Shown here: positions 46,800 to 57,420 of the stretch, in pieces
Layout: each line of letters opens with the position of its first letter
Position numbering within the stretch: position 1 is the stretch's first letter
Source: Coptis chinensis
Taxonomy: Eukaryota; Streptophyta; Magnoliopsida; Ranunculales; Ranunculaceae
Length of the DNA stretch: 64,000 bases
Direction: 5' to 3'
Assembly: GCA_015680905.1 (NCBI GenBank)
Contig: CM027383.1
Coordinates: forward strand, 85,283,001-85,347,000
Translations under genes and position numbers: made by a program
The notes under the pieces: generated by a model
Databases searched by the model: none
What the model was told of the DNA's origin: nothing
The model's input: only the letters and a program-made list of their open reading frames with translations

Positions 46800-48152
46800 T
46801 TTTCTCTCGTGGATGTAACGGAATCATCCTAGAATGTGATCATGTGGATCGTTCTGTCGTTATCTTTGTCTGATGAATGCTGACGACGGTCATGACAGGA
46901 TCGGTCGCTGGGACGTCCTCTGCTACGAGAGCGAGCTTGAGCGTTATGGCCAGCTGGAGATCTGTTCCGTTCTCTGCGGGCCATGAGTTTATGGCGCAGG
47001 TCACCATCAACAATATTGGTATAATGTTTGATATGTCCCGACTCGACGAGGTCTTGGAGGTAATGTTTGAGCCCCCAACACTCGTCGGTGTCGTGACACT
47101 TTGCTCTATGGAAGGCACAGTAAGTCTTGCCAGGTCGATCTTCTGGCTGTCGAACTGTAGGTCAGTAATAAGAGGCTTTCTTGATTTTTCCAAGATATGG
47201 CGGGAGACCGAATAAAACGATGAACTCACGGCTCTGATTCATTTTGTCGCCCGAAGTTTCGCCGTTTTGTGCGGGGACGCTTCTTAGAGGGTGGGGCATC
47301 ATCAGAGATTGCTGCCACTTCTTGTTCTTTGGTGAGGCCTTGACGCTTCAAGCCTTCTTGTAATTTGATATACTTGTCAACTCGAGCGTACAGTTCTGAC
47401 AATATTTTTGGACGTTCTTTCAAGAGCGATCTGGAGAGCGTTGTGTTACGAACACAGTAGGCATTGGAGAATGCCAATATGGTAAATGACTCTTTAAGGC
47501 CGCTCTCCATGCATAACAGTTTGGTTTTGAACCGACCTAAGAAGGCGCGGATGGTTTCATCTTCGCTTAGTGAGAGCTGGAAAAGTGAATCGAGGTCATC
47601 TTTTTTACGCCTGTTGTGGACGTACTAACTAGCGAATAGATCGGTTAGCTGTTCGAAGTTCTTTATCGAGTCTGGCTCGAGTAAAAAGAACCAATCGAGC
47701 GCGCCATCTTTCAGGCTGGCAGGAAACAAACGGCAGTGGAGATGGTCGAACTCCTGAGCACTATAGAGTGCGAGACTTTGAATGTAGCGAGCCACGTGTT
47801 GACCAGGACATGAATTTCCATTGTACATTGCAAAATGTGGCTGGATCAAATCTGGAGAAGAGGGTTTACTCAGTACCTCAGTAGTGAAGGGGGAAGCACG
47901 ATACATTTTGATCATCTTTTGGACGATCTGAGTGGTGTCCTTCTTGACTGCACTTTGATCGATTCTTGGAGACAGTTCATTAATCTGCTGGTTAACTTTG
48001 TTGATATCGTCCTCTGCTATGGCAGTAGGTGGATTTTTCGTGTCCACTTGTGCTCATAATGCGACACTCTCCTGCCTGAGCAGGGTGATGTGCTCGTTCA
48101 TTGTACCTAGCTGACTTGCTAAGCTCTGGATTTGAGCTTTGAGGCTTGCCAT
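46800..48152 (-). pseudogene. Tat gag, broken
   Basis: Start chosen at ATG 48152-48150 (MASLKAQIQSLASQLG), about 80 bp after the PBS. A gag core follows: HVARYIQSLALYSAQ, LKDGALDWFFLLEPDSI, then LKESFTILAFSNAY. It ends in a basic tail (KKRPRTKRRNFGRQ) and a Cys/His region (YCAFHRAKCHDTDECWGLK). TGA near 48057, a stop at 47625 and frame changes interrupt it. Gag forms the particle that packages element RNA. Confidence 0.85.
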
Positions 48153-48219
48153 GCTTCGTGGGCTTGAGTATTTTGCTTCTTGATTTATGATTTATGAAGT
48201 GGTTTCTCAAGAAATCGAG

Positions 48220-48236
48220 ACCACAGACGGTGCCAA
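48220..48236 (-). promoter_or_regulatory. Primer binding site
   Basis: The minus strand reads TTGGCACCGTCTGTGG directly after the LTR end TTTACA, the form usual in Tat-lineage elements. Confidence 0.85.
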
Positions 48237-48851
48237 TGTAAAGATGTGTTTTAGTTCACCTTATAGGTGTAAGTGGGAGGAGATTGGGTTTGAATATTAG
48301 AAAGACCGAGTTCGTTGTTGAGCGAACTGCCTACGTATCAAGCTCTCACTTCTGGGGGGAGAGTTGAATCAGGTCTGACATAGTTCATGTAGGGGGTATT
48401 TATAGTCACTGAATATGAGGATCTACTCAACACATGTACTGACAAGCACAGATGTATGGTTGAGATTGAGAATGAGTGTTTGGATGGTGTTAGTAGGAAT
48501 TTTGTAATGATGGGGAGTGGTTACAGTGGTTCGTGATTTGCGGTAATGGCTTGTGTAAGTAAGTCTTTAGTAATGATCGCATCTAGAAGATGGATGACAT
48601 CATGAGATAAAACGTTCTGTGTGAGTTCGTCCGTGCAACCTGTGTTCTTCTAGAGCGAGCTAGTAGGACGAACATCTTGGATCGGGTGATGATGTCGTTG
48701 TTTGTTAGTACGAGTTGAAGTACACCACCTACATGAAGCGAGTTGCTTGTGAAGCGAGCTCGAAGGACGAGGACGTGTGGTCGGTAGGATGTTTCTGCTT
48801 ATGCTGGACGCGCGCTTAATCTTCATTAGATGTGAATATTAGTCCATCACA
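48237..48851 (-). repeat. Tat 5' LTR
   Basis: 615 bp, TGTAAAGATG to CCATCACA, partner of 36184-36781. A 17-bp duplication (AAGCGAGTTGCTTGTG region near 48737) accounts for the length difference. Confidence 0.9.
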
Positions 48852-48988
48852 ATAATTGTCCAGATTTTTGTTCTGTAAATTACTTGAATTTGCAATACAT
48901 ACTATGCAAATTTTAAGGATTGTGTTTTGACAGTGGTTATTAGTTCAGTAAGAAACTTGATTGGTGGATCATACGGTTAATACAATTA

Positions 48989-49511
48989 GAGCATCTTTAG
49001 GAGAGATACTTTCCTAGCATCAAACACCAAATTTCCAACAATTTGGTGTTTTTTCATCTTTAGGAGAGTCACATGTTGATGAAAACACCAAACCAAACAC
49101 CAAATCGGCCAAAATTTGGTTCCAGCTTTGGTGATGTATCAAATCTCTCACGCGTTTTTGAAAAAACTGCGCGGTTTTTCTAACACAGCATGGGTTTGGG
49201 CTGGGCTTCAATCACGCGGTTTTCGCAAAACCGCGCGAGAGATTGAGAAAGAAAATAAAGAAGATCGAAAGTTGCTGTGCGATACATCCCGCGGTTTTGG
49301 AAAAACTGCGTGGGCTTGGGTTTTGAGAAAACCATTATTGGCGCAGTTTTGAAAAAACCGCATGGGCTATATGGCGCGGTTTATCTAAAACTGCGATATT
49401 TGGTGTCGAAAATTTGATGTTTCTCTTAAAGATGGTTGGTGTTTTTTTGGTTTGGTGTTTGGTTTGGTTAAAAAGTTTGGTGTTTTTTAGGTTTCTCTTC
49501 TAAAGATACTT
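48989..49511. mobile_element. Tourist/Harbinger-like MITE, 523 bp
   Basis: GAGCATCTTTAGGAGAG at 48989 pairs with the reverse complement AAGTATCTTTAGAAGAG at 49511. TTA flanks both sides (48986-48988, 49512-49514). The interior repeats GCGGTTTTN(A)AAACCGCG-like hairpins four times between 49160 and 49400. No coding sequence. Confidence 0.75.
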
Positions 49512-49514
49512 TTA

Positions 49515-50655
49515 TATAAAAATGTTGTCGAAAATTGAGACAAGTTGATCTTGGGAATGTCATATGTTGTACTACAGGTTTGTAAACAAAGGCAACTCAA
49601 GTACTATAGATTTGTTATAAAACAAGTGGAATATCGAGAGATTAAAGGTGCAAAGTCAAATTAATAAAAAAAATCAGTTTGCTATTGTTAATTGTGTTGC
49701 TTCAAATGGCTGAAAACCGAAATGTGATTCTGTCAGTGTGAAATTTCAAGAACGGGAAAGTTTTCGGGCTTCGGGTTGGTGACACGATCGGTGGCACCGC
49801 CCCCATCGATGGTCCAGGACCACGTAATAAAAGCTGGTTGCTGCATCAGCTTGCCTGGCCTCTGGCATTCTTAATCAACATTTCACGCAATAATTGTTAT
49901 TAATTGGCTGTTAATTAACACGAATCAACTTCCCATTACGTCACGCTCTTCTCACATGATTGTAAAATTTTCAATAATTGTAATCAAGAATCCTAATAAA
50001 GTAATAAGTACCTTTGAGAGATGAAATCATGTCAAAGGGTACTTCTCCCCCACAGTCTCAGATCAATAAATTAAAGAGAACATCAAGAAAAATAGACGAG
50101 TAAGAAAAGCCATAGAAAGGAAGTTTTGCATTATACTTTATCCGCGGATTATTCTAATTACTTATACCTACCTAAATCATAATTGTTTTATCTTATCAGA
50201 ATGAGCATTTGGAAAATCCTAGGTCCACTTTTTCTTCTTTTAGTGTTAGTAGCAAACTGCTCTTTAGTATTACCTATAATATTCCAAATCATTTGGGTTT
50301 GAAAGTGGAGAATTGATGCAAAACGAACCCACTCCATATCGTCATGCTGATGTATTCTCAACAAGTTTGGCTTGTGAGCTGATCCTCAGTTCCTCACACA
50401 ATCTTTATGCTCAACTGATGATGTATGGAAGAGATGAAGCACCAGATAAAACGTGAAATGCTGAGTATCTTCTTTCGATCATCCATGTATAGATTAGAGG
50501 AACTGTATATTCTTTTTTTTTTGGCTAGGCTGCAAGTTGGAATTTAATTAAAAAATGAAAAAAGTACAGGTTGGGAATGATCAGTGATGCCTTCATTCCC
50601 TAAGTTTCAATGCTCATATGCTCACTACAATCACTCAAGTAAATCTATAGAAAGT
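49515..50655. other. Spacer, no gene seen
   Basis: AT-rich, with a GC-richer patch at 49770-49860 but no recognisable gene or element limits. Confidence 0.45.
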
Positions 50656-50750
50656 CACTACTAAAAAAAGGACATATTATGGCGCATGTTTTTTATCTAT
50701 CTTGACGTCTTTGTTAAAAACCGTCAAGATAAGTGTTTTAGTAATATATT

Positions 50751-51150
50751 TATGACAGCTATTGCAACATTATGTTGTGTATGACACAAGTGTCACAAAA
50801 TTATAATAAATTTATGATGGCTATTGCAATATTATGTCGTGTATGACAGAAGCATAAAAAAAAATATAATAAATTTATGACGGCTGTTGCAACATTATGT
50901 CGTGTATAACACAAACGTAAAAAAAATATAATAATTTTATGACGGCTGTTACAATATTATGTCGTGTATGACACAAGCATCAAGAAAATATGATGGTATT
51001 TCTTAAAACAATCAAATTAGCAATAGAATAAACCGTCAACCTTCTCACAATTTTTTGGTCACTCTCTTTGGTCCATTTTGGCTTTCAATTAAACCGTCAA
51101 CTTTTTGGTCACCAACTTTGGTCCATTTTGGCTTTCAATTAAACCGTCAG
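50751..51150. repeat. CACTA-like subterminal tandem repeats
   Basis: About 62-bp units start at 50751, 50813, 50876 and 50938 (TATGACGGCTRTTGCAACATT). Then two ~60-bp units follow at 51040-51150 sharing TTTGGTCCATTTTGGCTTTC and AAACCGTCA. Confidence 0.85.
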
Positions 51151-51384
51151 CAACTTAATCGAAAAAAAAGGAATACCAAAATCAATAGACTCATCACTGA
51201 GAATTGAACCGTCAAAAGACTCCTCACTTAAGGAAACAGCTTTATCCAAAAAGAAACTTATCGTATCAAAAAAAAACTTAGGAAACAGCAATAATGAGAA
51301 ATCCAAGTTTCCCTCGCGATGAAAATTCTCCCGCTCACCCCAATTATTTTTCCCTCTCGCCGGATATTAAGGGATTGATATTAG

Positions 51385-51565
51385 GGTTACGCCTATAAAT
51401 CTTTCTTCCCCTTCCATTGCAAACCCTAACAATTGCGCCAATTTTTTTCTTCGTCTCATTGGTTTCTCGCACACTCACTTCTTCACTTTTTAGCTGCGCT
51501 TAAACTTGTTTGAGAAGGGATCAGTTTGATTACTACTACAACAAAGCTTTCTGAAATCTAAAAGT
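51385..51565 (+). promoter_or_regulatory. Promoter-like and leader exon-like sequence
   Basis: CCTATAAATC near 51391 is a good plant TATA box, followed by a pyrimidine-rich leader (CTTTCTTCCCCTTCC). A GTAAGT donor comes after TCTAAAA near 51563. This could start a transposon-carried gene, but I cannot follow the exons downstream. Confidence 0.4.
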
Positions 51566-53619
51566 AAGTATTTTTTTTGTTTATCTTTTTTTTCTTGTTT
51601 AAATTGTTTGTAGAAATCTTTGTTATTGCATTCGAATTTTTTGTTCAGTTTGAGGTTCAAATCATCTGAAAAAATGCAACAGTATTATGTTTTTTTGGTT
51701 TCTGGTTGTTCATTGTAATATGGATCCTGAACAGTGAACACGTACTGTTCTAGTTTGCTTGTTATTACTAGGTCCCCATCTACTTATCTGTTTCATCAAT
51801 TGTAATATTACGCATACATGACTGCATCCGTAATGGAAAAAATTCAGTATTGGGTATTGGCTGATAACAATTGCACCATTATACCTGTGACATTTAATAT
51901 CATCCTCCTGCTACCTCTGGATGGATTTGGCCTCCCCAAGAAGATGAAAAAGTTAAAAATATTGTTTAAAGCTTGAAGTTGTTGTAGTTGTATTCTTTCG
52001 CATCACGATAGGATGCCTATGTACATATTCTTGTGTCCCATGTTTCAGCAGTTTTTGGTAATGCTTTTCACTATTCAGCTTAATTTGGTAGGATGGAATT
52101 ACATTTCAGTAGTTACTCTCTTTAATGAACTTTCTCACTCAACTTAATTTTGTTTCTCTCTCTTAGTTAAATAGACTCATGGTCCTTACTGATTATATCA
52201 TTATCCCAAATCCTTTTAGGAAATGGCCGCCATTACTGGCGTGGTGTGTTACTTGGGGAAATTAGCTCTGTTGGGTTTAGGTGTTTAGTCTCTCAATTAA
52301 GGCATTTAGGCACTATCTCATGTGTGGAATTATGCCCTTTGATTTCTTGAGCTAGGTTTCCTTTGGCTGTCTTTATTTTTCTTCTGTTTAACCTTATAAG
52401 TTTTTTTTTTACGATGACATGCCTGATTTCATTGGGTGTGAGAACTGAGAGTTGCACATCTGCTATGTTCTGAACTTGTGAGACAAGGAGCCAAACTAGT
52501 TGGGATGTTGTTGCCTACACATGCAATTGATATTTGTACTTGTCAAAAAGAATATGCATAGATCTCACACCATTTGTCGAGAGAGTCTTTCACACACCCC
52601 TTTTTTCTGGTAAAGTTCCAAACACCCTTTGCTATCTAGTTTTACGTTCTGTTTTGCTCTAAGAACAGCTGTAAAACTCTCTCAAGTACTCCAAAGCTTT
52701 GGTGTTTCCATTGCAAACCTTCCACAATGATCCCACCTCTCCTTTGGAAACTGTACCCCAATCCTCACAATCATCAAAGAAGGCTAGTAGCTTCGAATAA
52801 AATAAATCATAGTTCATCACAAGGAAAGGAACAGGATGTTCATCTGTTTTCAATCTTTTCTTTTCTTTAACTTGTCATAGTTACAAATGCAAAACATGGG
52901 TCGCACATTTATTTTTATTTTTTTTTATATTAAGTTGTCATCAAGTATTCAAGTGGGTTCTCAAAAATCATAATACACTACATAGTGTTCAGTCAAAATA
53001 CACCACATAGTGTTCACTGAACATATTTTGTGAAGATTATCGGGGAAAAAAAAATCGACGTTTTGCATTTGTAAAGGGAGTGGAGAGGAGAAGAGAGTGG
53101 AGAGTGGGCGAGTGGCAGACTGGAGAGGAGAAGAGTAGGAAGAAAAAAACGTAGAGAAGAACAGACTGGAGAGAGTGAGAGACAGAGAGAAAAAGAAAAA
53201 AGAAAGTGGAGAAAGTGGAGAAAAAGAAAAAAACGTACCTGGAATTGGAGCTTGTTTTCACGGCTGGAATTGGAGAGAGGCTGGAATTGGAGCTTGTTTT
53301 CGCGGCTGGAGAAAAGCCCTAACTTGATTTCGTGGTTAGAAAAAAGAAAAATCTCAGTTTTCTTTTATATACCGATTTATGGTGAGTAACTCGCCCGATT
53401 CCGATTCGTCATAAATCGGCAACTCGGCCGATTACTCGGTGATTTTTGGACCCCGATCACTTATGGGGAGTAATTGGTTGGTCGGGTCGACTAGGTACCG
53501 AGTAGCGATTCCTCACCGAGTACTAGCTGAGTACTCGCCGATTTAATAGCACAGCTGTGACCTAAAAGCAGTTATTTTTGGTACATTCCTTTGCCTAACT
53601 ATTCTAATTATATTATAGA
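51566..53619. other. Interior of the CACTA-like interval, mostly unassigned
   Basis: AT-rich, apart from a GA-rich tract (53080-53230) and a patch with ACTCGGCCGATTACTCGG-like direct and inverted words (53390-53550) that may be another small transposon. No clear gene beyond the fragment at 52659-52874. Confidence 0.4.
52659..52874 (-). pseudogene. Unrecognised protein fragment
   Basis: About 70 codons with non-repetitive, protein-like composition (FYSKLLAFFDDCEDWGTVSK, then SLWKVCNGNTKALEYLREFY), ending in a stop at 52659. It has no upstream Met in a believable context. I do not recognise the family. Its position inside a CACTA-like interval would fit a captured exon. Confidence 0.3.
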
Positions 53620-54610
53620 ATAAGGGCATGACCCAAAGCCGACTCGACAACCCTACAAGATATCAACCAGGCCGGTGCCACTAGACACACTAACTATTCT
53701 TTGTACGCAGGGATGGCAAAGAAAGATCTACCTCTTGACAAGGAGTTTTTGACGTAGTTGCCTCTACTCTTTTATTAGAGGATTAGTTAAGCGAGAATGT
53801 AGGGATTCTTGTCTTTTCTTTGGGCTATCACTCCTTGCCGCAACTGATTCACCACTAGAGCACATAAATAAGTCTAGCAGTCCATCTCAGAGTGGATGCC
53901 AATGGCTAATTCAATGGGTGATTAAAAAAATAGGGGAGGGGGGGGGTTCGACCGCTACTAAATGGAGATTCTTAGAAGAAGGAAAGAGCGCTTCACCCAT
54001 TCTCATAAGCTACTTGAGAGCCAAATAAGTCAGCCATGGGGTGTAGAAATGAAGATTCTGCAGAGGATTGAGCCACAGGTTACCGCCGGTTAATTCACTT
54101 TTGCATCGGATTTCTTTCGCTCTTGAACAAAAGACAATCGGAAAAATAAAAGAGTTTATTACTATTTAGTACCACGAACTTTCATTTTTTTTCCTATATG
54201 GTACTTGAACTTTGAAACTTGACTATTCGTACCACGAACTTTCAATTTGTTTCAATTTAGTACATCAGTTAATTTTCCGTCCAATTTCACTAACGCCGTT
54301 AGCACTATTCACACAGCACTATTCACGTGGACAGTGATTTTTCAAAAATTCAAATTTTGAAAAAACCAAAAACACTATTCGCGTGAACAGTGTGTAAGCA
54401 CTATTCACATGAACAGTATTTTTCAAAAAAAACTATTTGCGTGAACAGTGTTTTCACTATTCACGTGAATAGTTTTTTTTTTTCCAAATCTCAAAACTTA
54501 AAAATTATTTTTAAGATTGGTTAAAGATGATTTTTTTTTAAATCACTATTCACGTGAATAGTGATCATCTTTTACCAATCTTAAAAATAATTTTTAAGTT
54601 TTGAGATTTG

Positions 54611-54650
<40 letters not shown>

Positions 54651-57420
54651 CTATTCACGTGAATAGTGAAAACACTGTTCACATGAATAGTGTTTTTGGT
54701 TTTTTCAAAATTTGAATGTTTGAAAAACACTGTTCGCGTGAATAGTGTTTTTGGTTTTTTTTTAAACATTTGAATTTTTGAAAAATCACTGTTCACGTGA
54801 ATAGTGAAAACACTGTTCCCATGAATAGTACTGTGTGAATAGTGAAAACGTGAATAGTGCTGTGTGAATAGTGCTAACGGCGTTAGTGAAATTGGACGGA
54901 AAATTAACTAATGTACTAAATTGAAACAAATTGAAAATTCGTGGTACGAATAGTCAAGTTTCAAAGTTCAGGTACCATATAGGAAAAAAAATGAAAGTTC
55001 GTGGTACTAAATAGTAATAAATTCAAAATAAAACATAAAAAGGAAAGAGCATAGTAGATGCAAATCTGTTTCATCTACATCAGTTAGTGAAACCAGTTGC
55101 CCCTGTCCCTGTCTCCAAGTGTCATCGCTCAAGAGCTAACCCATCCAGCAAACTTAAGATGGAACGCGCACTTCACGAGCTATCTTCTCTAGCTACTATC
55201 AGGTCAGGCCAAGGACTGAAAGCTAGTGAAGGAAAGAAGATGCTAATGAAGAGATGCAAGAACAATAGTATTACTTTAGCAAAGCCTCTGTAAAAGGATA
55301 GATGGTAAGGTAACGAGTTACCATCAAAGCCAAAGAGGAAGTCTCAAAGGCGAGGCACCGAATATGGCCATGATAAATAAAGAACCGATGCTCAAAGGGA
55401 GCCTTAATCGATACATAATTCTCCCATATAGGTAGTGACTGAATGACCCAATTAAAGAGATGCTTAAGACCCGAAAAAAGCTAATTCAACCACGGTGGGG
55501 AAATTTTTATAAGTAATTTCCCTTCCATATTGTTCAAACAAACATAATAAAGCTTCCTAGTGAAAACATAAAACTTCCTCTTCTAAGATAATATAACATT
55601 TCACTCTTTTTAAACCAAGAACGGCTGACCATCAAACGACACAGAAGAAAATAGAAGGGCCGGACTAGCCATTTCGACAATCGGTATGTCTCTTTGCTTC
55701 ACTTGGCTCTCTTTCCTTTGTTAACTCCCATCCCTTGCTTGGAAGTTGATGTTGCATCTCCTGTCCAAGTCAGAAATGATATTAGGCTGTCGGGGACCAG
55801 CCTTTTGTAAAAGCACCTTTCGGGTCAGCAAGTAGATATCTAGAAACCGATGCAAAAAGGGGTTGTTTGTTCGTGAGATTATTGATATCATTTTCTTTTT
55901 TTAATGCGCATCTCCCTCGTGTTTGTCGTAGTGATAGCGACCCTTCCCTTGGGCTAGAGACTGAAGTGAATTGTTTTGCGCCTGTTGAGATCTCTATTAG
56001 AGAGGGATTTCAAGGGATTATTTAGAGAACAAATAGGCCATAGAAGAGATCGTATCGCTTCAAATAGGAGCTAACCAAGCGTAAGCCTTATTCTAGTATC
56101 GTATCAAGGGAACTACCATTGGAAAAAGACCTTCACTCTTGTAGTATAGGGGTGGTGAAGTTGGCAGACCCGCCCTCGCCCTTGTGACATCAATCACTCA
56201 AGCCAAGTGCCAGTATAGGGGAACACTAAAAGTGAACTACGTTAACGGTCACCGGTGGGAACAACAGCCTTATGAGAGACGGGGCACGTAGTGGGGTAGT
56301 TTAAGGATAGGAATTCCACTGAAGTTAGGGATTAGCAGTCGAGCTGCTATCGGGAAGAAGTCTACTAAGGCTTGTGGGCATATCGGAGATCCGGGTCGGG
56401 AAAATGGGGCAATTTAAGGCCCGTGGGGGAGCCTCTCGTCTGTTACCTTATGGCACCTTATCAACAGGCATTCGGCCTAAAGAAAAATGGCATCTACACA
56501 GCTTCCAAACGAAAGGGCTAGTAGCAAGCCAGGGATTCGCTCCCCATTTGAAGTAGCATCCTTACCTTATCGCTGCCCTCTGCCTCAACTCGAACAAGCA
56601 TTTAGGAACAGAACTTGCAAAACAGAACATGATGGAAGAGACATGGGTGCGAGCCTTAGCCCGCCCTTATTAAGTCACCTTTGGAGAGCCTTCCTGCTGC
56701 TTTCTTCCAGAGCTTTCCAGGAATGGTGAAGGAACACTCCATTCAACACCTGGCCCACCTCCACCGTCGGAAGACCAAGCTAATCTATATGAAGAAAGAA
56801 AAATGAAAGATGCTGTTGTACTAGCCCATGGTGGAAGAAACCTAGGCATAGGCCCATTCGTAAAGGAACTACGCTAACTGAGGCTCAAAGAATAAGGAAT
56901 CCCCGGGTCGCCAGTCTCTACTTCTCCCGACCTTGAAAACGTAGGCTTCGAAGCCTCTGTGCTCTCGCTAGCCATTCCCTTTTCCATTAGCATCTGACCC
57001 AACAAGCGACGACTTTCGCGCTTGCTTAAAGCATCATTGCTTGAAGAAACAATTGAAATAGAGTGAGTGCTCCCGGGTGAGGAACACGAACGGTACCTTC
57101 AATAGTGGATGAAGGGAATAGGAAAAAGAATCGAGAAGCTAGCAACCTTCCTTAACTCTTAGCTCTTTAAGGTCTTCTAGTTATGGAGGAACTACACATT
57201 GAGTCATTCGGTCACTTCGTCGTATGCTCTCCCCCCTACGCTTTTTAAGGCTTTGGGGGGATTGCTATGACTATGTTTCCTCACTCCAAGAATAGATGAT
57301 CGAATGTGGTACCGTTTGGGCTTCTATCGAGGAAGCCCATCTCTCGATGTCTTATTAGAATATAAAAAAGAACTCTAAAAAGCGTAGGGGTAGACAATAA
57401 CTTTCCTAGTTCTACCATAT
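53620..57420. other. Probable nuclear mitochondrial DNA (NUMT), split by a transposon
   Basis: Base composition and style change abruptly here: roughly balanced GC, few homopolymers, no transposon motifs, and spacer-like text such as GACCCAAAGCCGACTCGAC and CTTCCAAACGAAAGGGCTAG. This resembles intergenic DNA of angiosperm mitochondrial genomes, which is inference from style, as I see no identifiable mitochondrial gene. The edges are approximate. The MULE at 54152-55024 is inserted inside and must be younger. Confidence 0.45.
54152..55024. mobile_element. Mutator-like foldback element, 873 bp
   Basis: GAGTTTATTACTATTTAGTA at 54152 is inverted as GAATTTATTACTATTTAGTA from 55024. The inverted arms run for roughly 190 bp. 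The 9-bp duplication AAAATAAAA lies at 54143-54151 and 55025-55033. Long arms and a 9-bp duplication indicate a Mutator-like element. The core contains ten or more near-copies of CACTATTCACGTGAATAGTG (exact at 54544-54563 and 54649-54668), an off-centre inner palindrome (about 54483-54610) and a 37-base A tract. No gene. Confidence 0.88.

Larger units (their letters stand above)
36184..48851 (-). mobile_element. Tat-lineage gypsy retrotransposon with antisense genes
   Basis: LTRs 36184-36781 and 48237-48851, duplication ATAAT at 36179-36183 and 48852-48856. A PBS TTGGCACCGTCTGTGG follows the 5' LTR and a purine tract precedes the 3' LTR. On the minus strand come gag, protease, RT, RNase H, a second archaeal-type RNase H and integrase without a chromodomain, which together mark the Tat lineage. 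Between pol and the 3' LTR lie 5.6 kb holding a plus-strand gene present twice and a 120-bp tandem array. Many stops in gag-pol make this copy non-autonomous. Confidence 0.9.

Noticed and set aside
53037..53261. 74-codon minus-strand frame rich in Phe/Ser/Leu
   Set aside because: Arises from a GA-rich tract; no conserved motif.
53620..57420. tRNA or rRNA genes within the mitochondrial-like block
   Set aside because: I looked for cloverleaf-like arms and conserved TTCGA loops. GGTTCGACC at about 53947 has no matching acceptor stem that I can find.
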